From: a bacterium
GTDB lineage: Bacteria; Bacillota; Sulfobacillia; UBA995
Reading direction: 5' to 3'
DNA: 64,000 bases
Assembly: GCA_031082145.1 (NCBI GenBank)
Contig: JAVHLP010000011.1
Span: 1 to 64,000 of the forward strand
Under the pieces are notes generated by a model that was not told the origin of the DNA, did not search any database, and was given only the letters and a program-made list of their open reading frames with translations. A program made the translations under genes and the position numbers. Position 1 is the first letter of the stretch. The number at the start of each line of letters is the position of its first letter. This document shows positions 56,259 to 64,000 of this stretch, in pieces.

Positions 56259-59200
56259 TCAAGTCTGATCTTCGCCAGGAGGCAGGCTCTTTACCTGCCC
56301 GGCCAGGGACCGTACCTCCCAGGCAGTCAGACTGACTCCCCTGCCCCGCCGCTCGACCCGGCCCTCAAAGCCCAGGGGGCCGCTCTCCCCCCCGAACAGC
56401 AGGGCCCCGTACCGCTGGTAAGCCCGTTCGAAAATGGTGACATCCAGCAGGCCGCATTCATCCTCCAGGGTCAGGAAGACCACCGTCCGGCCGCTGCGGG
56501 TGGGCGGACGGTGAGGCCGGACGGGCAGGCCCGCCACCCGGACCGCCCGGCCCGCCGGTAGCCGCCGCGCCTCGGCGGTGGTCAGGTAACCGGCTCGCCG
56601 CAATCCGGCCCGGAGAAAGTCCATCAGGTGGCCCCCGGGGCTGAAGCTCAGAATCCCGAGTTCCAGGAGATACTTCTCCTCTTCCCGGTAGTCATCCACG
56701 CCGGGGGCAGCCTCTTCCCGGAACATCCCCGCCCCGCAGGGCCTGCCCAGTTCCCAGACCAGCCGGCGCCGGTTGGCGTGGATGCGGTCAAAGGCGCCCG
56801 CCAGGACCAGGTTCTCCAGGAGATCCCGATCGATCCGGACCCGGCGCCGGAAGTCGTCCAGGGAACGGAAGGGGGCTTCTTCCCTGGCGGCCAGAATGGC
56901 GGCCAGGGGCTCGGGACCCATCCCCTTGACCCGGGCCAGGGACACCCTTATCCCTCGCTTGCCTCCCATCTCCTCCACCGTGAAATCCGGGCCGCTGGCG
57001 TTGATGTCCAGGGGCAGGATGGGAACTCCCCGCCCGATGGCCTCCCGGCAGATGGTGGCGGGCGGGTAATAGCCCATGGGCTGCAGGCTCAGGACGGCGG
57101 CGTAGAATTCGGCCGGGTAGTGGCGAACCAGGTACGCTGTCTTGTAGGCGGTCACCGAGAAGGCGGCGGCATGAGCCTCGCAAAACCCGTAGCTGGCGTA
57201 ACCGGCCAGGCAGGAGAAGATGGCCCGGGCCGTCTCCCCGTCCACCCCGGCGCCGGCCGCCCGGGCCAGGAAGAGTTCCCCGATCGACTCCATCTCCTCC
57301 GCCGAGCGGGCGTGGGTCATCACCCGCCGCAGCCGGTCGGCCTCGCCGGGGCTGAACCCGGCCACGGCGGTGGCGATCTCGATCACCTGTTCCTGGAACA
57401 GCACCACGCCGTAAGTCTTCTGGAGGATGGGTTCCAGCCGGGGATGGGGATAACTCACCGGCTCTTCCCCCCGCCGGCGGGCGATGAAAGGCTCCACCAT
57501 GTTGCCCTTGATGGGGCCGGGCCGGATCAGGGCCAGGCTGGCCACGATATCTTCCAGGTGCCTGGCCCCTAGCCGGCTCTGCAGGGCCCGCTGGGCAGGG
57601 CTCTCCAGCTGGAAGACCCCCATGGTCTGGCCCCGGTTGATCATCCGGAAAGTCGCCCGGTCGTCCAGGGGTATCCGTTCGTAGTCGAAATCCGGGCTCC
57701 GCCGGGCGATGCTCCGGGCCGCTTCGTCCACCGCCCCCAGGGTGCGCAGGAAGAGTAGGTCCAACTTGACCAGGCCCAGATCCTCAACGTAATCCCGGTC
57801 GAACTGGCAGACCACCACTCCCTTGGCGGCCAACTGTAAGGGGGTGACCTCGGTCAGGGGTCGGTCACCGATGACCAGGCCGCCCAGATGGGTTCCCTGG
57901 TGCCGGGGAAACCCGGCCACGCCGGCGCAAGCCCGGAACAGTTCCCGGAACCGCTCCAGGGGAAGCCCGCTATCCCTCAACTCCGGCAGTTCCCTCACCG
58001 CCCGGTCGATCTCGTCCGCCCCGGTCCAGGGAAAGCGCCGGGCCAGGCGGTCGATCTCCTCCGGGGGGAACCCCATCGCCTTGCCGAAGTCCCGCAAGGC
58101 GGACCGGGCGTGATAAGTGTGGTAGGTGCAGACGGCGGCCACCCGTTCCCGCCCGTACTTCTCGTACACGTAGGCCGCCACCTCATCCCTTCGCCGGGCG
58201 TCGAGGTCCAGGTCGATGTCGGGTTTCTCCGCCCGCTCCCGGCTCATGAACCTCTCGAACAAGAGCCCCCGGGAGAAAGCGTCGACCTCGGTGATGCCCA
58301 GGCAGTAGGTGACGGCCGAGTCCGCCGCCGATCCCCGGCCGGCACAGCGGATGCCCCGTTCCCGGGCGTACCGCACCACGTCTTCCACCAAGAGGAAGTA
58401 GTCGGCGAAGCCCAGGGCGTTGATGACCCCCAACTCGTGCTCCAGCCGGGTGGCGGCCGCCGCCGGGAGGCGACCGTAACGCCGGCGGGCCCCGGCGTAT
58501 ACCAGTTCCCGCAGGTAAGCCTCGCTATCAACCTTCCCCGGGGGCAGGGAAAAGCGGGGGTGGCGCCGGGCTTCCAGGTCCAGCGCGGGCCGGCAGTTCT
58601 CCGCCAGGAACGCAGCGGTGGCCAGGGCCCGCGGGTGTTCCGCCAGGGCCGCCGCCATCTCGGCGGTGGAACGCAGGTAGTTGCCGGCGTTCAGCCTCCG
58701 CTCGGGATGCACCTGGTCCAGCCGGGTGAGCGTGCGAACGCAGGTCAGCAGGTCATGCAGTGGGAAGCCGGACCGGTCACGGTAGTGGACGTTACCCGTC
58801 GCCACCACACCGAGGCCCAGACGCCCGGCCAGGTCGGCCAGGGTCCGGTTCAGGGCCCGGGTTCCCGGCAAGGGCTCGGCCGACAACTCCAGGAAGAAGC
58901 TGGCCCGGCCGAACAACCGGGCGTAGCGGCGGGCCGCCGTCTGGGCCGCCGCGTACTGCCGCCGGAGCAGGAGGTGGGGCACTTCTCCCCGCCGGCACCC
59001 GGACAGGGCGTAGATATCGGTGAACAGCTCCCCGGGAACGGTCTCCAGCTTCAGTGCCGGCCGGCGCCGCTCGCTCCCCAAATGGGCCCGGGTCAACAGC
59101 GCGCAGAGATTGGCGTAGCCCCGCGGGTTCCGGGCCAGCAAGGTGAGGTGGTACCCACCCTCCAGGCTGATCTCGGCCCCCTGGATCGGCTTGAGACCCG

Positions 59201-59390
59201 CCGCGGTGGCCAGGCGGTGGAAGAGGACGGCTCCCGACACGTTGTCGTGGTCGGTCAAGGCCAGGGCCGGCTGCCCGTACCTCGCCGCTCCGGCCACCAG
59301 CTCCTCCAGCCGGGAGGCGCCGTCCAGGAAGGAAAAGGGCGAGTGCAGGTGCAAGTGGGCGAATCCCTTAGTCGTAGACCCGGTAGACAT
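56259..59390 (-). CDS. dnaE2: Error-prone DNA polymerase DnaE2 (ImuC)
   Basis: A 1043-residue C-family polymerase. The PHP domain begins at HLHLHS (H12, H14) with LTDHDN, the polymerase palm has PDIDLDLDARR near 391-401 for the catalytic aspartates, and an OB fold lies near the C-terminus (residues about 950-1020). The length and the absence of the clamp-binding tail of replicative DnaE fit DnaE2/ImuC, the translesion polymerase of the SOS mutasome. ATG 59390 overlaps the preceding small gene by 23 bp. It is the last gene of the LexA-controlled imuB operon. Confidence 0.92.
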   Translation of the reverse strand: MSTGSTTKGFAHLHLHSPFSFLDGASRLEELVAGAARYGQPALALTDHDNVSGAVLFHRLATAAGLKPIQGAEISLEGGYHLTLLARNPRGYANLCALLTRAHLGSERRRPALKLETVPGELFTDIYALSGCRRGEVPHLLLRRQYAAAQTAARRYARLFGRASFFLELSAEPLPGTRALNRTLADLAGRLGLGVVATGNVHYRDRSGFPLHDLLTCVRTLTRLDQVHPERRLNAGNYLRSTAEMAAALAEHPRALATAAFLAENCRPALDLEARRHPRFSLPPGKVDSEAYLRELVYAGARRRYGRLPAAAATRLEHELGVINALGFADYFLLVEDVVRYARERGIRCAGRGSAADSAVTYCLGITEVDAFSRGLLFERFMSRERAEKPDIDLDLDARRRDEVAAYVYEKYGRERVAAVCTYHTYHARSALRDFGKAMGFPPEEIDRLARRFPWTGADEIDRAVRELPELRDSGLPLERFRELFRACAGVAGFPRHQGTHLGGLVIGDRPLTEVTPLQLAAKGVVVCQFDRDYVEDLGLVKLDLLFLRTLGAVDEAARSIARRSPDFDYERIPLDDRATFRMINRGQTMGVFQLESPAQRALQSRLGARHLEDIVASLALIRPGPIKGNMVEPFIARRRGEEPVSYPHPRLEPILQKTYGVVLFQEQVIEIATAVAGFSPGEADRLRRVMTHARSAEEMESIGELFLARAAGAGVDGETARAIFSCLAGYASYGFCEAHAAAFSVTAYKTAYLVRHYPAEFYAAVLSLQPMGYYPPATICREAIGRGVPILPLDINASGPDFTVEEMGGKRGIRVSLARVKGMGPEPLAAILAAREEAPFRSLDDFRRRVRIDRDLLENLVLAGAFDRIHANRRRLVWELGRPCGAGMFREEAAPGVDDYREEEKYLLELGILSFSPGGHLMDFLRAGLRRAGYLTTAEARRLPAGRAVRVAGLPVRPHRPPTRSGRTVVFLTLEDECGLLDVTIFERAYQRYGALLFGGESGPLGFEGRVERRGRGVSLTAWEVRSLAGQVKSLPPGEDQT

Positions 59391-59598
59391 ACCAGCTTCC
59401 CGTTCCCGTGTCCCGGCATAGTTCTACCAAGGGGCCGGAGGTGAGTTCCACCCGGTAGAAGTTCTTCTCCCCCTCCCCCTCCCACCAAGCCCCGGCGTCT
59501 TCCCAGGCATCGAGGATCCGGGCCAGGAGAAAACGCCCCTCCCAGCGCACGGCCACCGGCCGGCCGCCGCCATCAGATCTCACCGCCAGCCGCTTCAT
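59368..59598 (-). CDS. DUF6504 small protein of the imuB-dnaE2 cassette
   Basis: A 76-residue protein: MKRLAVRSDGGGRPVAV, WEGRFLLARILDAWEDAG and FYRVELTSGPLVEL, ending WYVYRVYD. It matches the DUF6504 family regularly found between imuB and dnaE2 and sometimes fused to them; its function is unknown. ATG overlaps the imuB stop in ATGA (59595-59598), and its end overlaps the start of dnaE2, so all three genes are translationally coupled. Confidence 0.86.
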   Translation of the reverse strand: MKRLAVRSDGGGRPVAVRWEGRFLLARILDAWEDAGAWWEGEGEKNFYRVELTSGPLVELCRDTGTGSWYVYRVYD

Positions 59599-60707
59599 GG
59601 CCGCAGGCGGAAGGGGTCGAACAGTTCCAGGAGCTTCTCCCGCCGGCATCCGGGAACCGATCCCCGCCGGATCGCCTCGCCGTGACGCCGGCGCAGGCTC
59701 TCCAGCACCCGGTCCAGGTTCTCCCGCCGGTCTCCGGCCAGCGTCAGTTGACGCCAGCCACGGGCAACGCCGGTCACCGTCGCCCTCAGGCGGATGGGTT
59801 CCTCCCCCGCCAGCAGTTCGGCCATGGCTCCGGCCAGGGCGGCGGCGGACGCCAGGGGCCGGGCGAAGCGGCGAACACGCCGTTCAGGGCCGACCTCCAG
59901 GGTCAACTCGAGGGCCCCCTGCCCGGCCGCCGCCAACCGCTCCCCGAGACCCCGGGCCAGGCGCCCTACGGCCGATTCCAGCCCCTCTCCCCCTTCCCGC
60001 TCCACCTCCAGTTCCCAGCGAGGGGGAGGGTAGAGCGGCCGGACCGGCTCGTCGTCCCGGCCCCGGCTCCAGGCGGCCAACCGCCGGCCTTCGGGACCAA
60101 ACCGCCGGACCAGTTCGGACTCGGGGAAACCGGCCAGGTCGCCGATTTTGCGGAAGCCTAACCGCTCCAGTTCCTCCCGCCGGCGCTCATCCAGCCGCCA
60201 GAGCTCGCCCAGGGGCAGGGTGGCCAGGAAGGTCTCGACGGCCGCCGGAGGGACGACCCGGATCCGGTCCGGCCCGGCCCGGCCGGCGGCGATGCGGGCC
60301 ACCAACTTGCCCGGGGCCACCCCCGCCCGGGGGTCAAGTTCCAGAGTCTCCCGCACGGCGGCGAGGATATCCCCCACCTCCCCCCGGACGTCACCGTCCA
60401 GGAGCTCCAGGAAGGCACCGGCCGGACCATCCGGCTCCACCCGGGGAGTCCGGCGGGCATAGAGATCCCAGGCCCGTCCCGCCTCTTCCCGGTAGCTCTC
60501 CTCCCGGTAAGGACGGAAGACTACGTCCGGGCAGGTAGCCCGGGCCGCCGGCAGGGACAGGCCGGGTGACAGCCCCCGCCCGGTGGCGGCGGCCGAGACG
60601 TCCAGTACCCGGCCGTCTCGCACCACCGCTACCGGGCGGCCCCCCGCCGTCGCCGCCTCGACCCGGGCCGCCAGGCCGGGGAGAGTAATGTAAGCGACCC
60701 ACTTCAT
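59595..60707 (-). CDS. imuB: ImuB-like Y-family polymerase homologue (inactive)
   Basis: A 370-residue Y-family-like protein. The fold order is recognisable (VAYITLPGLAARVEAA at the start, the thumb RLGFRKIGDLAGFPESELV near 195 and the little-finger region after 240), but the catalytic acidic residues are absent: the first strand has YITLPGL where polymerases have DxDxF, and no S-I-D-E motif is seen. This is the ImuB pattern, an inactive hub that links DnaE2 to the clamp. ATG 60707 has GGAGGGGG upstream. It leads the SOS cassette and is preceded by a LexA site. Confidence 0.88.
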   Translation of the reverse strand: MKWVAYITLPGLAARVEAATAGGRPVAVVRDGRVLDVSAAATGRGLSPGLSLPAARATCPDVVFRPYREESYREEAGRAWDLYARRTPRVEPDGPAGAFLELLDGDVRGEVGDILAAVRETLELDPRAGVAPGKLVARIAAGRAGPDRIRVVPPAAVETFLATLPLGELWRLDERRREELERLGFRKIGDLAGFPESELVRRFGPEGRRLAAWSRGRDDEPVRPLYPPPRWELEVEREGGEGLESAVGRLARGLGERLAAAGQGALELTLEVGPERRVRRFARPLASAAALAGAMAELLAGEEPIRLRATVTGVARGWRQLTLAGDRRENLDRVLESLRRRHGEAIRRGSVPGCRREKLLELFDPFRLRP

Positions 60708-60734
60708 GGGGGGAACCCCCTCCGGCAAAAAAGG

Positions 60735-60748
60735 CGAACATGTGTTCG
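60735..60748. promoter_or_regulatory. LexA (SOS) operator
   Basis: CGAAC-ATGT-GTTCG is a perfect match to the Bacillus-type LexA box CGAAC-N4-GTTCG. It lies directly downstream of the -10 of the imuB promoter and 28 bp upstream of the imuB start. The flanking bases extend the dyad to GGCGAAC/GTTCGCC, and six T residues follow on the minus strand, so the RNA also resembles an intrinsic terminator. Confidence 0.93.
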
Positions 60749-60755
60749 CCTCTTC

Positions 60756-60784
60756 ATTATAAGGGGGAGGCCCTACGGCGTCAA
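60756..60784 (-). promoter_or_regulatory. Promoter of the imuB-DUF6504-dnaE2 operon
   Basis: TTGACG (60784-60779) and a perfect TATAAT (60761-60756) are spaced by exactly 17 bp on the minus strand, one of the best vegetative promoters in the window; LexA covers its start point. The stretch 60785-60999 beyond it holds no gene that I can support. Confidence 0.85.
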
Positions 60785-60999
60785 TTGGTGGTTACTGGGA
60801 GCGTGCCAGGGGGAGCGATATTGTCGCGCCGTAAGCGGGACGTAGCGATTGCAGCTTCACGATCCCGACAAACAAGACGGCAGCCCCGGAGGATCGTCCT
60901 GCCGATGCAGCGTGGCCCACGAGTCCATCAGGAACTGCACAAGATCCCTGCTTCGGAGTAGAGCGGGCGGATGCCGTCGCCGCTGGAGCCCGGCTGCTG

Positions 61000-62670
61000 C
61001 TAGTGTTCTCCTCCCACTGCCTCTCCGCGCTGGCCACCCCGCCTTCGTCGGTGGCCTACCTGCCGACCCCGCAAGGCGAATGCGAGTGCACCGAGGGCAC
61101 CGGCGATCACTCCCCCCCCGGCCAGCAGCCAGACTGACGGGCCAGAGGCGAAGGGAGCGGGCGGCCCGCCCGGCCCCTCCCCCTGGGGCTCCCCGGCCGC
61201 GCCGGGCGTCTCCTCCGGCAGCAGGTACTCCAAGACTCCGGTCGAACCGTGGTTCCCCTTCTGGTCATATGCGTCAACCCAGTACAACACGGGCACGCCG
61301 GGCCGGATCCATACATCGCCGAGGCTATGGATTTCACGGGTCGGCCCCACCAAGGCCTCTCCCCTGGCCGCCCGCTCGGAGTCGTCGCTGGGGTGCCACA
61401 CGGTCCACTCCAGCCGGACGAGGTCGGCGTCCGGGTCTTCAGCGTCGATCACCAGAGAGCAGAGGCGCAACCAGCCGCCCGACCCGTGAGTGATGTAGAT
61501 CGGAGGGCCTGGCTTGAGGACAGCACGGACAACCGGCGGCTGGCCAACCGTGAACTCCGGGGGGAGCAAAGACTCCATCCACCGAAGCAGCACCAGAGGT
61601 GGCGTGAGGCCCCCGGGGCTTGGCCTGCGCTTCAGCTGCTCGTATAGCTCCGCCACGCAGTCCTGGTCGCCGGCGGCGTGGGAGTGCCGCGCAAGTTGAT
61701 AGTAGGCCTCTTCCTGTGCCGGGTAGAGCCGCCAGTAGTCGTGGCCCTCGGGAAGCGTGAGATCCAGGATATGCTGCCAGTTCCGCACGGCGTCGCCCGT
61801 CCTGCCCAGAGCCAGTTGGCCTCTTGCCTCATAGAGGGGCACCAGGAAGGGGTTCAGCCCCAGACCCTCATCGTCCCGGTGTCTCTCGACCGCAGCCAGG
61901 AGTTCCTCGTGGTTGCCGGCCAGGCTGAGTTCTTCCCACTCCTTGGCGCGGTAGAAAACCGAGGTCCCAGGCCTGTCATATACGCTCTTGAGCAAGGAGA
62001 GCCCACTGAGGATGGCCGTCACCTGGTGCCACCGTTCGGAGTCTTGCCACTCCCAGACCAGAGCGTCCCCTTCGAAACGATAGCCGGCGGGCTGTGCGTT
62101 CGGGATGCTGTAGGGTGGGTATCCCAGTAGCTCAAGGACTACCCTGGCGGCACCTGTACTGTCATGCCACGCAGCGGCCGGTTCGAGGTTGTAAGCCACC
62201 AGCCGGCCCTCTTGGATCAGGGTGACCACGGACCAGCAGCTGTAACTCACCCGGCGGGTTTGCCCGGAGGCGAAATCGACTTCCCACGTGTGCCAGGCCG
62301 GAACCTCTCCGAGGGGGCGGGGTTCGGGAACCACGTCGGGGTCACGCTTGACGGGAACCTCCGACCCGTCCACCGAGACCCGAAGGTCGTGCATGCCGGT
62401 GCAGGGTTCCCCCTCTTCAGGTTGCCATTCGGCGAAGCCCATCAGCACGGTGGTGGCGGGCCCGGTGTTTCTCAGCGTGAAGGCTGCTTGCACCTCGGAG
62501 CGATCGGCCATGACGGTTACCCTCACGTCCAGGGCCTCAAGTGTCACCAGGGTGGGGTGTAATGGCTGGACGGCCGCCGCCGGTGGCGGTCCCTCCTCAC
62601 AAGCAAGCGTTGGAGCAGGAGAAAGGGTCATGGCAAGCAGGGCCAAGGCGACCCCAAGCCGCTTCCGCAC
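61000..62670 (-). CDS. Secreted, C-terminally anchored protein with TPR-like middle
   Basis: A 556-residue protein with a signal peptide (residues 1-23), an N-terminal beta-rich domain of about 200 residues (resembling the DUF4424-like domains that begin with a transmembrane-protein-type FAEWQPEEG segment, uncertain), a helical TPR-like middle at about 225-360 and a C-terminal beta domain. It ends in Pro/Gly-rich residues, a membrane helix (about 522-540) and an Arg-rich tail (RHRRRRGGQRG), as in cell-wall-anchored proteins. The GTG start at 62670 has GGAAGGAGG upstream. I do not recognise the function; it may be a surface or envelope sensor. Confidence 0.65.
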   Translation of the reverse strand: MRKRLGVALALLAMTLSPAPTLACEEGPPPAAAVQPLHPTLVTLEALDVRVTVMADRSEVQAAFTLRNTGPATTVLMGFAEWQPEEGEPCTGMHDLRVSVDGSEVPVKRDPDVVPEPRPLGEVPAWHTWEVDFASGQTRRVSYSCWSVVTLIQEGRLVAYNLEPAAAWHDSTGAARVVLELLGYPPYSIPNAQPAGYRFEGDALVWEWQDSERWHQVTAILSGLSLLKSVYDRPGTSVFYRAKEWEELSLAGNHEELLAAVERHRDDEGLGLNPFLVPLYEARGQLALGRTGDAVRNWQHILDLTLPEGHDYWRLYPAQEEAYYQLARHSHAAGDQDCVAELYEQLKRRPSPGGLTPPLVLLRWMESLLPPEFTVGQPPVVRAVLKPGPPIYITHGSGGWLRLCSLVIDAEDPDADLVRLEWTVWHPSDDSERAARGEALVGPTREIHSLGDVWIRPGVPVLYWVDAYDQKGNHGSTGVLEYLLPEETPGAAGEPQGEGPGGPPAPFASGPSVWLLAGGGVIAGALGALAFALRGRQVGHRRRRGGQRGEAVGGEH

Positions 62671-62753
62671 CGGGATCCTCCTTCCTGACAGCCAGGGCAA
62701 CAGGGCGGCACCCGCCCCCAGGGAACTACGCCCTCGGGCGGGCGCCACCCTGC

Positions 62754-64000
62754 CTAAGGCAACTGCCGGCTATCCGTCTCACTTGCTCGCCAGGGCTCGA
62801 TCGGGGAACCGGCCTCCGACTCACTGTATGGGAATGTGTCGGGTGGGGGCCATGGCACACCGCCACCGCCGCCTGGGGGTGGGTCGTCCGGCGGAGGCGG
62901 GTCGTCCGGCGGCGGAGGCTCATCCGGCGGGGGGTCTTGAGGCGGTGGAGAGTGCTCCGACCAACTGATGTTCCAGTATGTGGTCCCGCTGGTAGTCCAA
63001 ATATGAACCATGGCATAGTAGGTTCCGGCAGACTGACCGATTCGTTCGCCGTGCCACCCATGAACGACCACCCAACCGGGTCAAGGTTCGAGTTGTAGAC
63101 GTAGAGGTCTGGATCACCCCCGCTGATGGCACTAAGGGTTACCACTCCCGGCCCGGCCACGGAGAACCTATACCAGAGCACTTGACCTGCCAGATCGTAG
63201 TGACCCGCATATCTACCGGCCAACTCGTGCGGGTCACCAGGCCACTCGCCCCGACTCCTCGGCCACCAAGACCCGTGCTGGGTGTAGGGGATGAGGCTCG
63301 CCTGGAAGAAAGCCTTTGCTCCCTGGAAGTCGCCTGTAACCGTGGACTCAAGAGTGTGGATGCCGCCTAGGTCATAGTGCCTCTTAACGTAGTACAACGC
63401 GTGCGTGCTGCTAACCAGGAAGTTCATCGGCTGCAGGCCCAACAGGCTACCCCAGTCGTACCCCTGGGGTAACAGGTGTGACGTGTGTGGTTTTCGAGGG
63501 GAAGTCCCGCCCGGAAGCGGCGGCCACGAACCCGGAGCAGTCAACGCCTGCACCACCCTTGTACACCGGGCTGTTGGGAAGATAGTTATTAGGCAGCGTC
63601 CCGCACTTGCTGTCCGTATCACCCACCAGTGGACCCTGCTGTCCCCTGCTCCGATAGTACGTAAGAGATCCGCTCCAGCTTGACCAGCGCCCGGCTGCCC
63701 AATCACTCCTGGTCCACGGGCTATCGAAGCCGCCGAAGTAATAGGGGATTCCCGCTTGGGTCGACCCGTCGGCTGCCGAACGCAACTGCTTTGGAATTGG
63801 TGCGTCGTCTACCGGCCGCTCCTTGCCTCATTGTCCGCAAACCACTCGCGGTTAAACCAGTTGTAGCTGCCATACCACGTCCACGACACCGTGGTCATCT
63901 CCACGGCCCGGTTATAGACCTGGTAGCGCGGCATCCAGTCTGACTGGATGGTCGACTCACCAGACTCGGGCTTCTGCGAGAGCCCGCCTGCCGAGTCCAG
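62754..64000 (-). pseudogene. Frameshifted secreted NlpC/P60-like and PPC-domain protein, 5' end beyond window
   Basis: One protein is spread over three reading frames. From the right edge: a segment ending at TAG 63811-63809; then IPYYFGGFD and the catalytic-type GVDCSGFVAAA of an NlpC/P60 peptidase; a frame change near 63475-63494 into QGYDWGSLLGL and STHALYYV; a PPC domain (GGDPDLYVYNSNLDPVGW); and a third frame change near 63028-63032, where one missing base would restore V-S-L-A-G-T-Y-Y. The C-terminus is rich in Pro/Asp repeats. Each break looks like a single-base indel. Either the gene is decaying or the sequence has errors here; the start lies outside. Confidence 0.72.
62878..62947 (-). 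repeat. Pro/Asp-rich tandem repeat in the broken NlpC/PPC gene
   Basis: The minus strand encodes repeated PPPDDPP / PPPDEPP units, visible on the plus strand as repeated GGTCGTCCGGCGG and GGCGGAGG blocks. It is a linker or wall-spanning segment between the PPC domain and a Gly-rich tail. Confidence 0.7.

Noticed and set aside
56259-59390. Replicative DNA polymerase III alpha
   Set aside because: Linkage to imuB and DUF6504, a LexA site and a 1043-residue length point to DnaE2 rather than the replicative enzyme.
60792-60999. Small minus-strand frames between the imuB promoter and the 61000 gene
   Set aside because: None has a good ribosome-binding site or a recognisable sequence; a short D-L-V-Q-F-L-M-D segment looks protein-like but is too short to support.

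Overview
The window is GC-rich DNA (about two thirds G+C or more by eye) from an endospore-forming, probably thermophilic member of the Firmicutes (a clostridial, Peptococcaceae/Moorella-like or Symbiobacterium/Limnochordia-like lineage; the species is not identifiable from this sequence). Evidence for a spore former is a complete gerA-gerB-gerC germinant receptor operon, an alpha/beta-type small acid-soluble spore protein, a DacF-like D,D-carboxypeptidase behind a forespore-like promoter, and spore-associated L,D-transpeptidases. The SOS box is of Bacillus type. Archaeal-type FBP aldolase/phosphatase, ADP-forming acyl-CoA synthetase, a PcrB/GGGP synthase-like enzyme and an AcsE-like methyltransferase fit an anaerobic lineage. 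TTG and GTG starts are very common, and four genes look as if they start at CTG.

Layout. 1-240: lysine riboswitch and its promoter, reading leftward out of the window. 375-5447: M23 peptidase, a MacB/LolCDE-like ABC exporter and ComB phosphosulfolactate phosphatase. 5550-10215: germination receptor operon with a hypothetical gene on one side and a 56-residue membrane protein on the other. 10308-14264: two L,D-transpeptidases, a niacin-type ECF S component and an orphan solute-binding lipoprotein. 14319-24432: an acyl-CoA degradation regulon in two divergent arms (thiolase, CoA-transferase/racemase, SCP2 and TetR on minus; acyl-CoA dehydrogenase, MBL hydrolase, SDR and enoyl-CoA hydratase on plus). 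The arms share a near-identical palindromic operator and flank a degenerate nucleotidyltransferase and a radical SAM/SPASM plus membrane-protein pair. 24535-28032: methyltetrahydrofolate methyltransferase-like protein, KhtTU-type K+/H+ antiporter, DUF457 hydrolase.

28069-44139 is almost entirely minus-strand: HtpX-LemA, tRNA-Arg(CCG), PPC protein, a GGDEF response regulator, two ferritin-like proteins, NifU, PHP hydrolase, FBPase, DacF, the DRTGG/Acd energy pair, a lipid kinase/PcrB pair, and a five-gene operon of unknown function (membrane coiled-coil protein, Ycf35/DUF1257, DUF2997, a 57-residue protein and a Ycf46-like AAA+ ATPase). 44256-49831 is a complete oligopeptide ABC transporter operon. 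49939-51983: DUF3795, a surE gene with an internal deletion, DUF3006, a ComEC-like hydrolase and the SASP. 52058-55402: a flavinylated-lipoprotein cluster (FMN-binding lipoprotein, Gx transporter, ApbE, flavin reductase). 55450-56153: MNT/HEPN toxin-antitoxin pair. 56259-60784: LexA-controlled imuB / DUF6504 / dnaE2 mutasome. 61000-64000: two secreted-protein genes; the last (NlpC/P60 + PPC) is broken by three frameshifts and runs off the right edge.

The least understood units are the Ycf46/Ycf35/DUF2997 operon, the radical SAM/SPASM-membrane protein pair, the 56-residue membrane protein beside the ger operon and the ferritin-like pair. No CRISPR array, insertion sequence, rRNA or prophage was seen.
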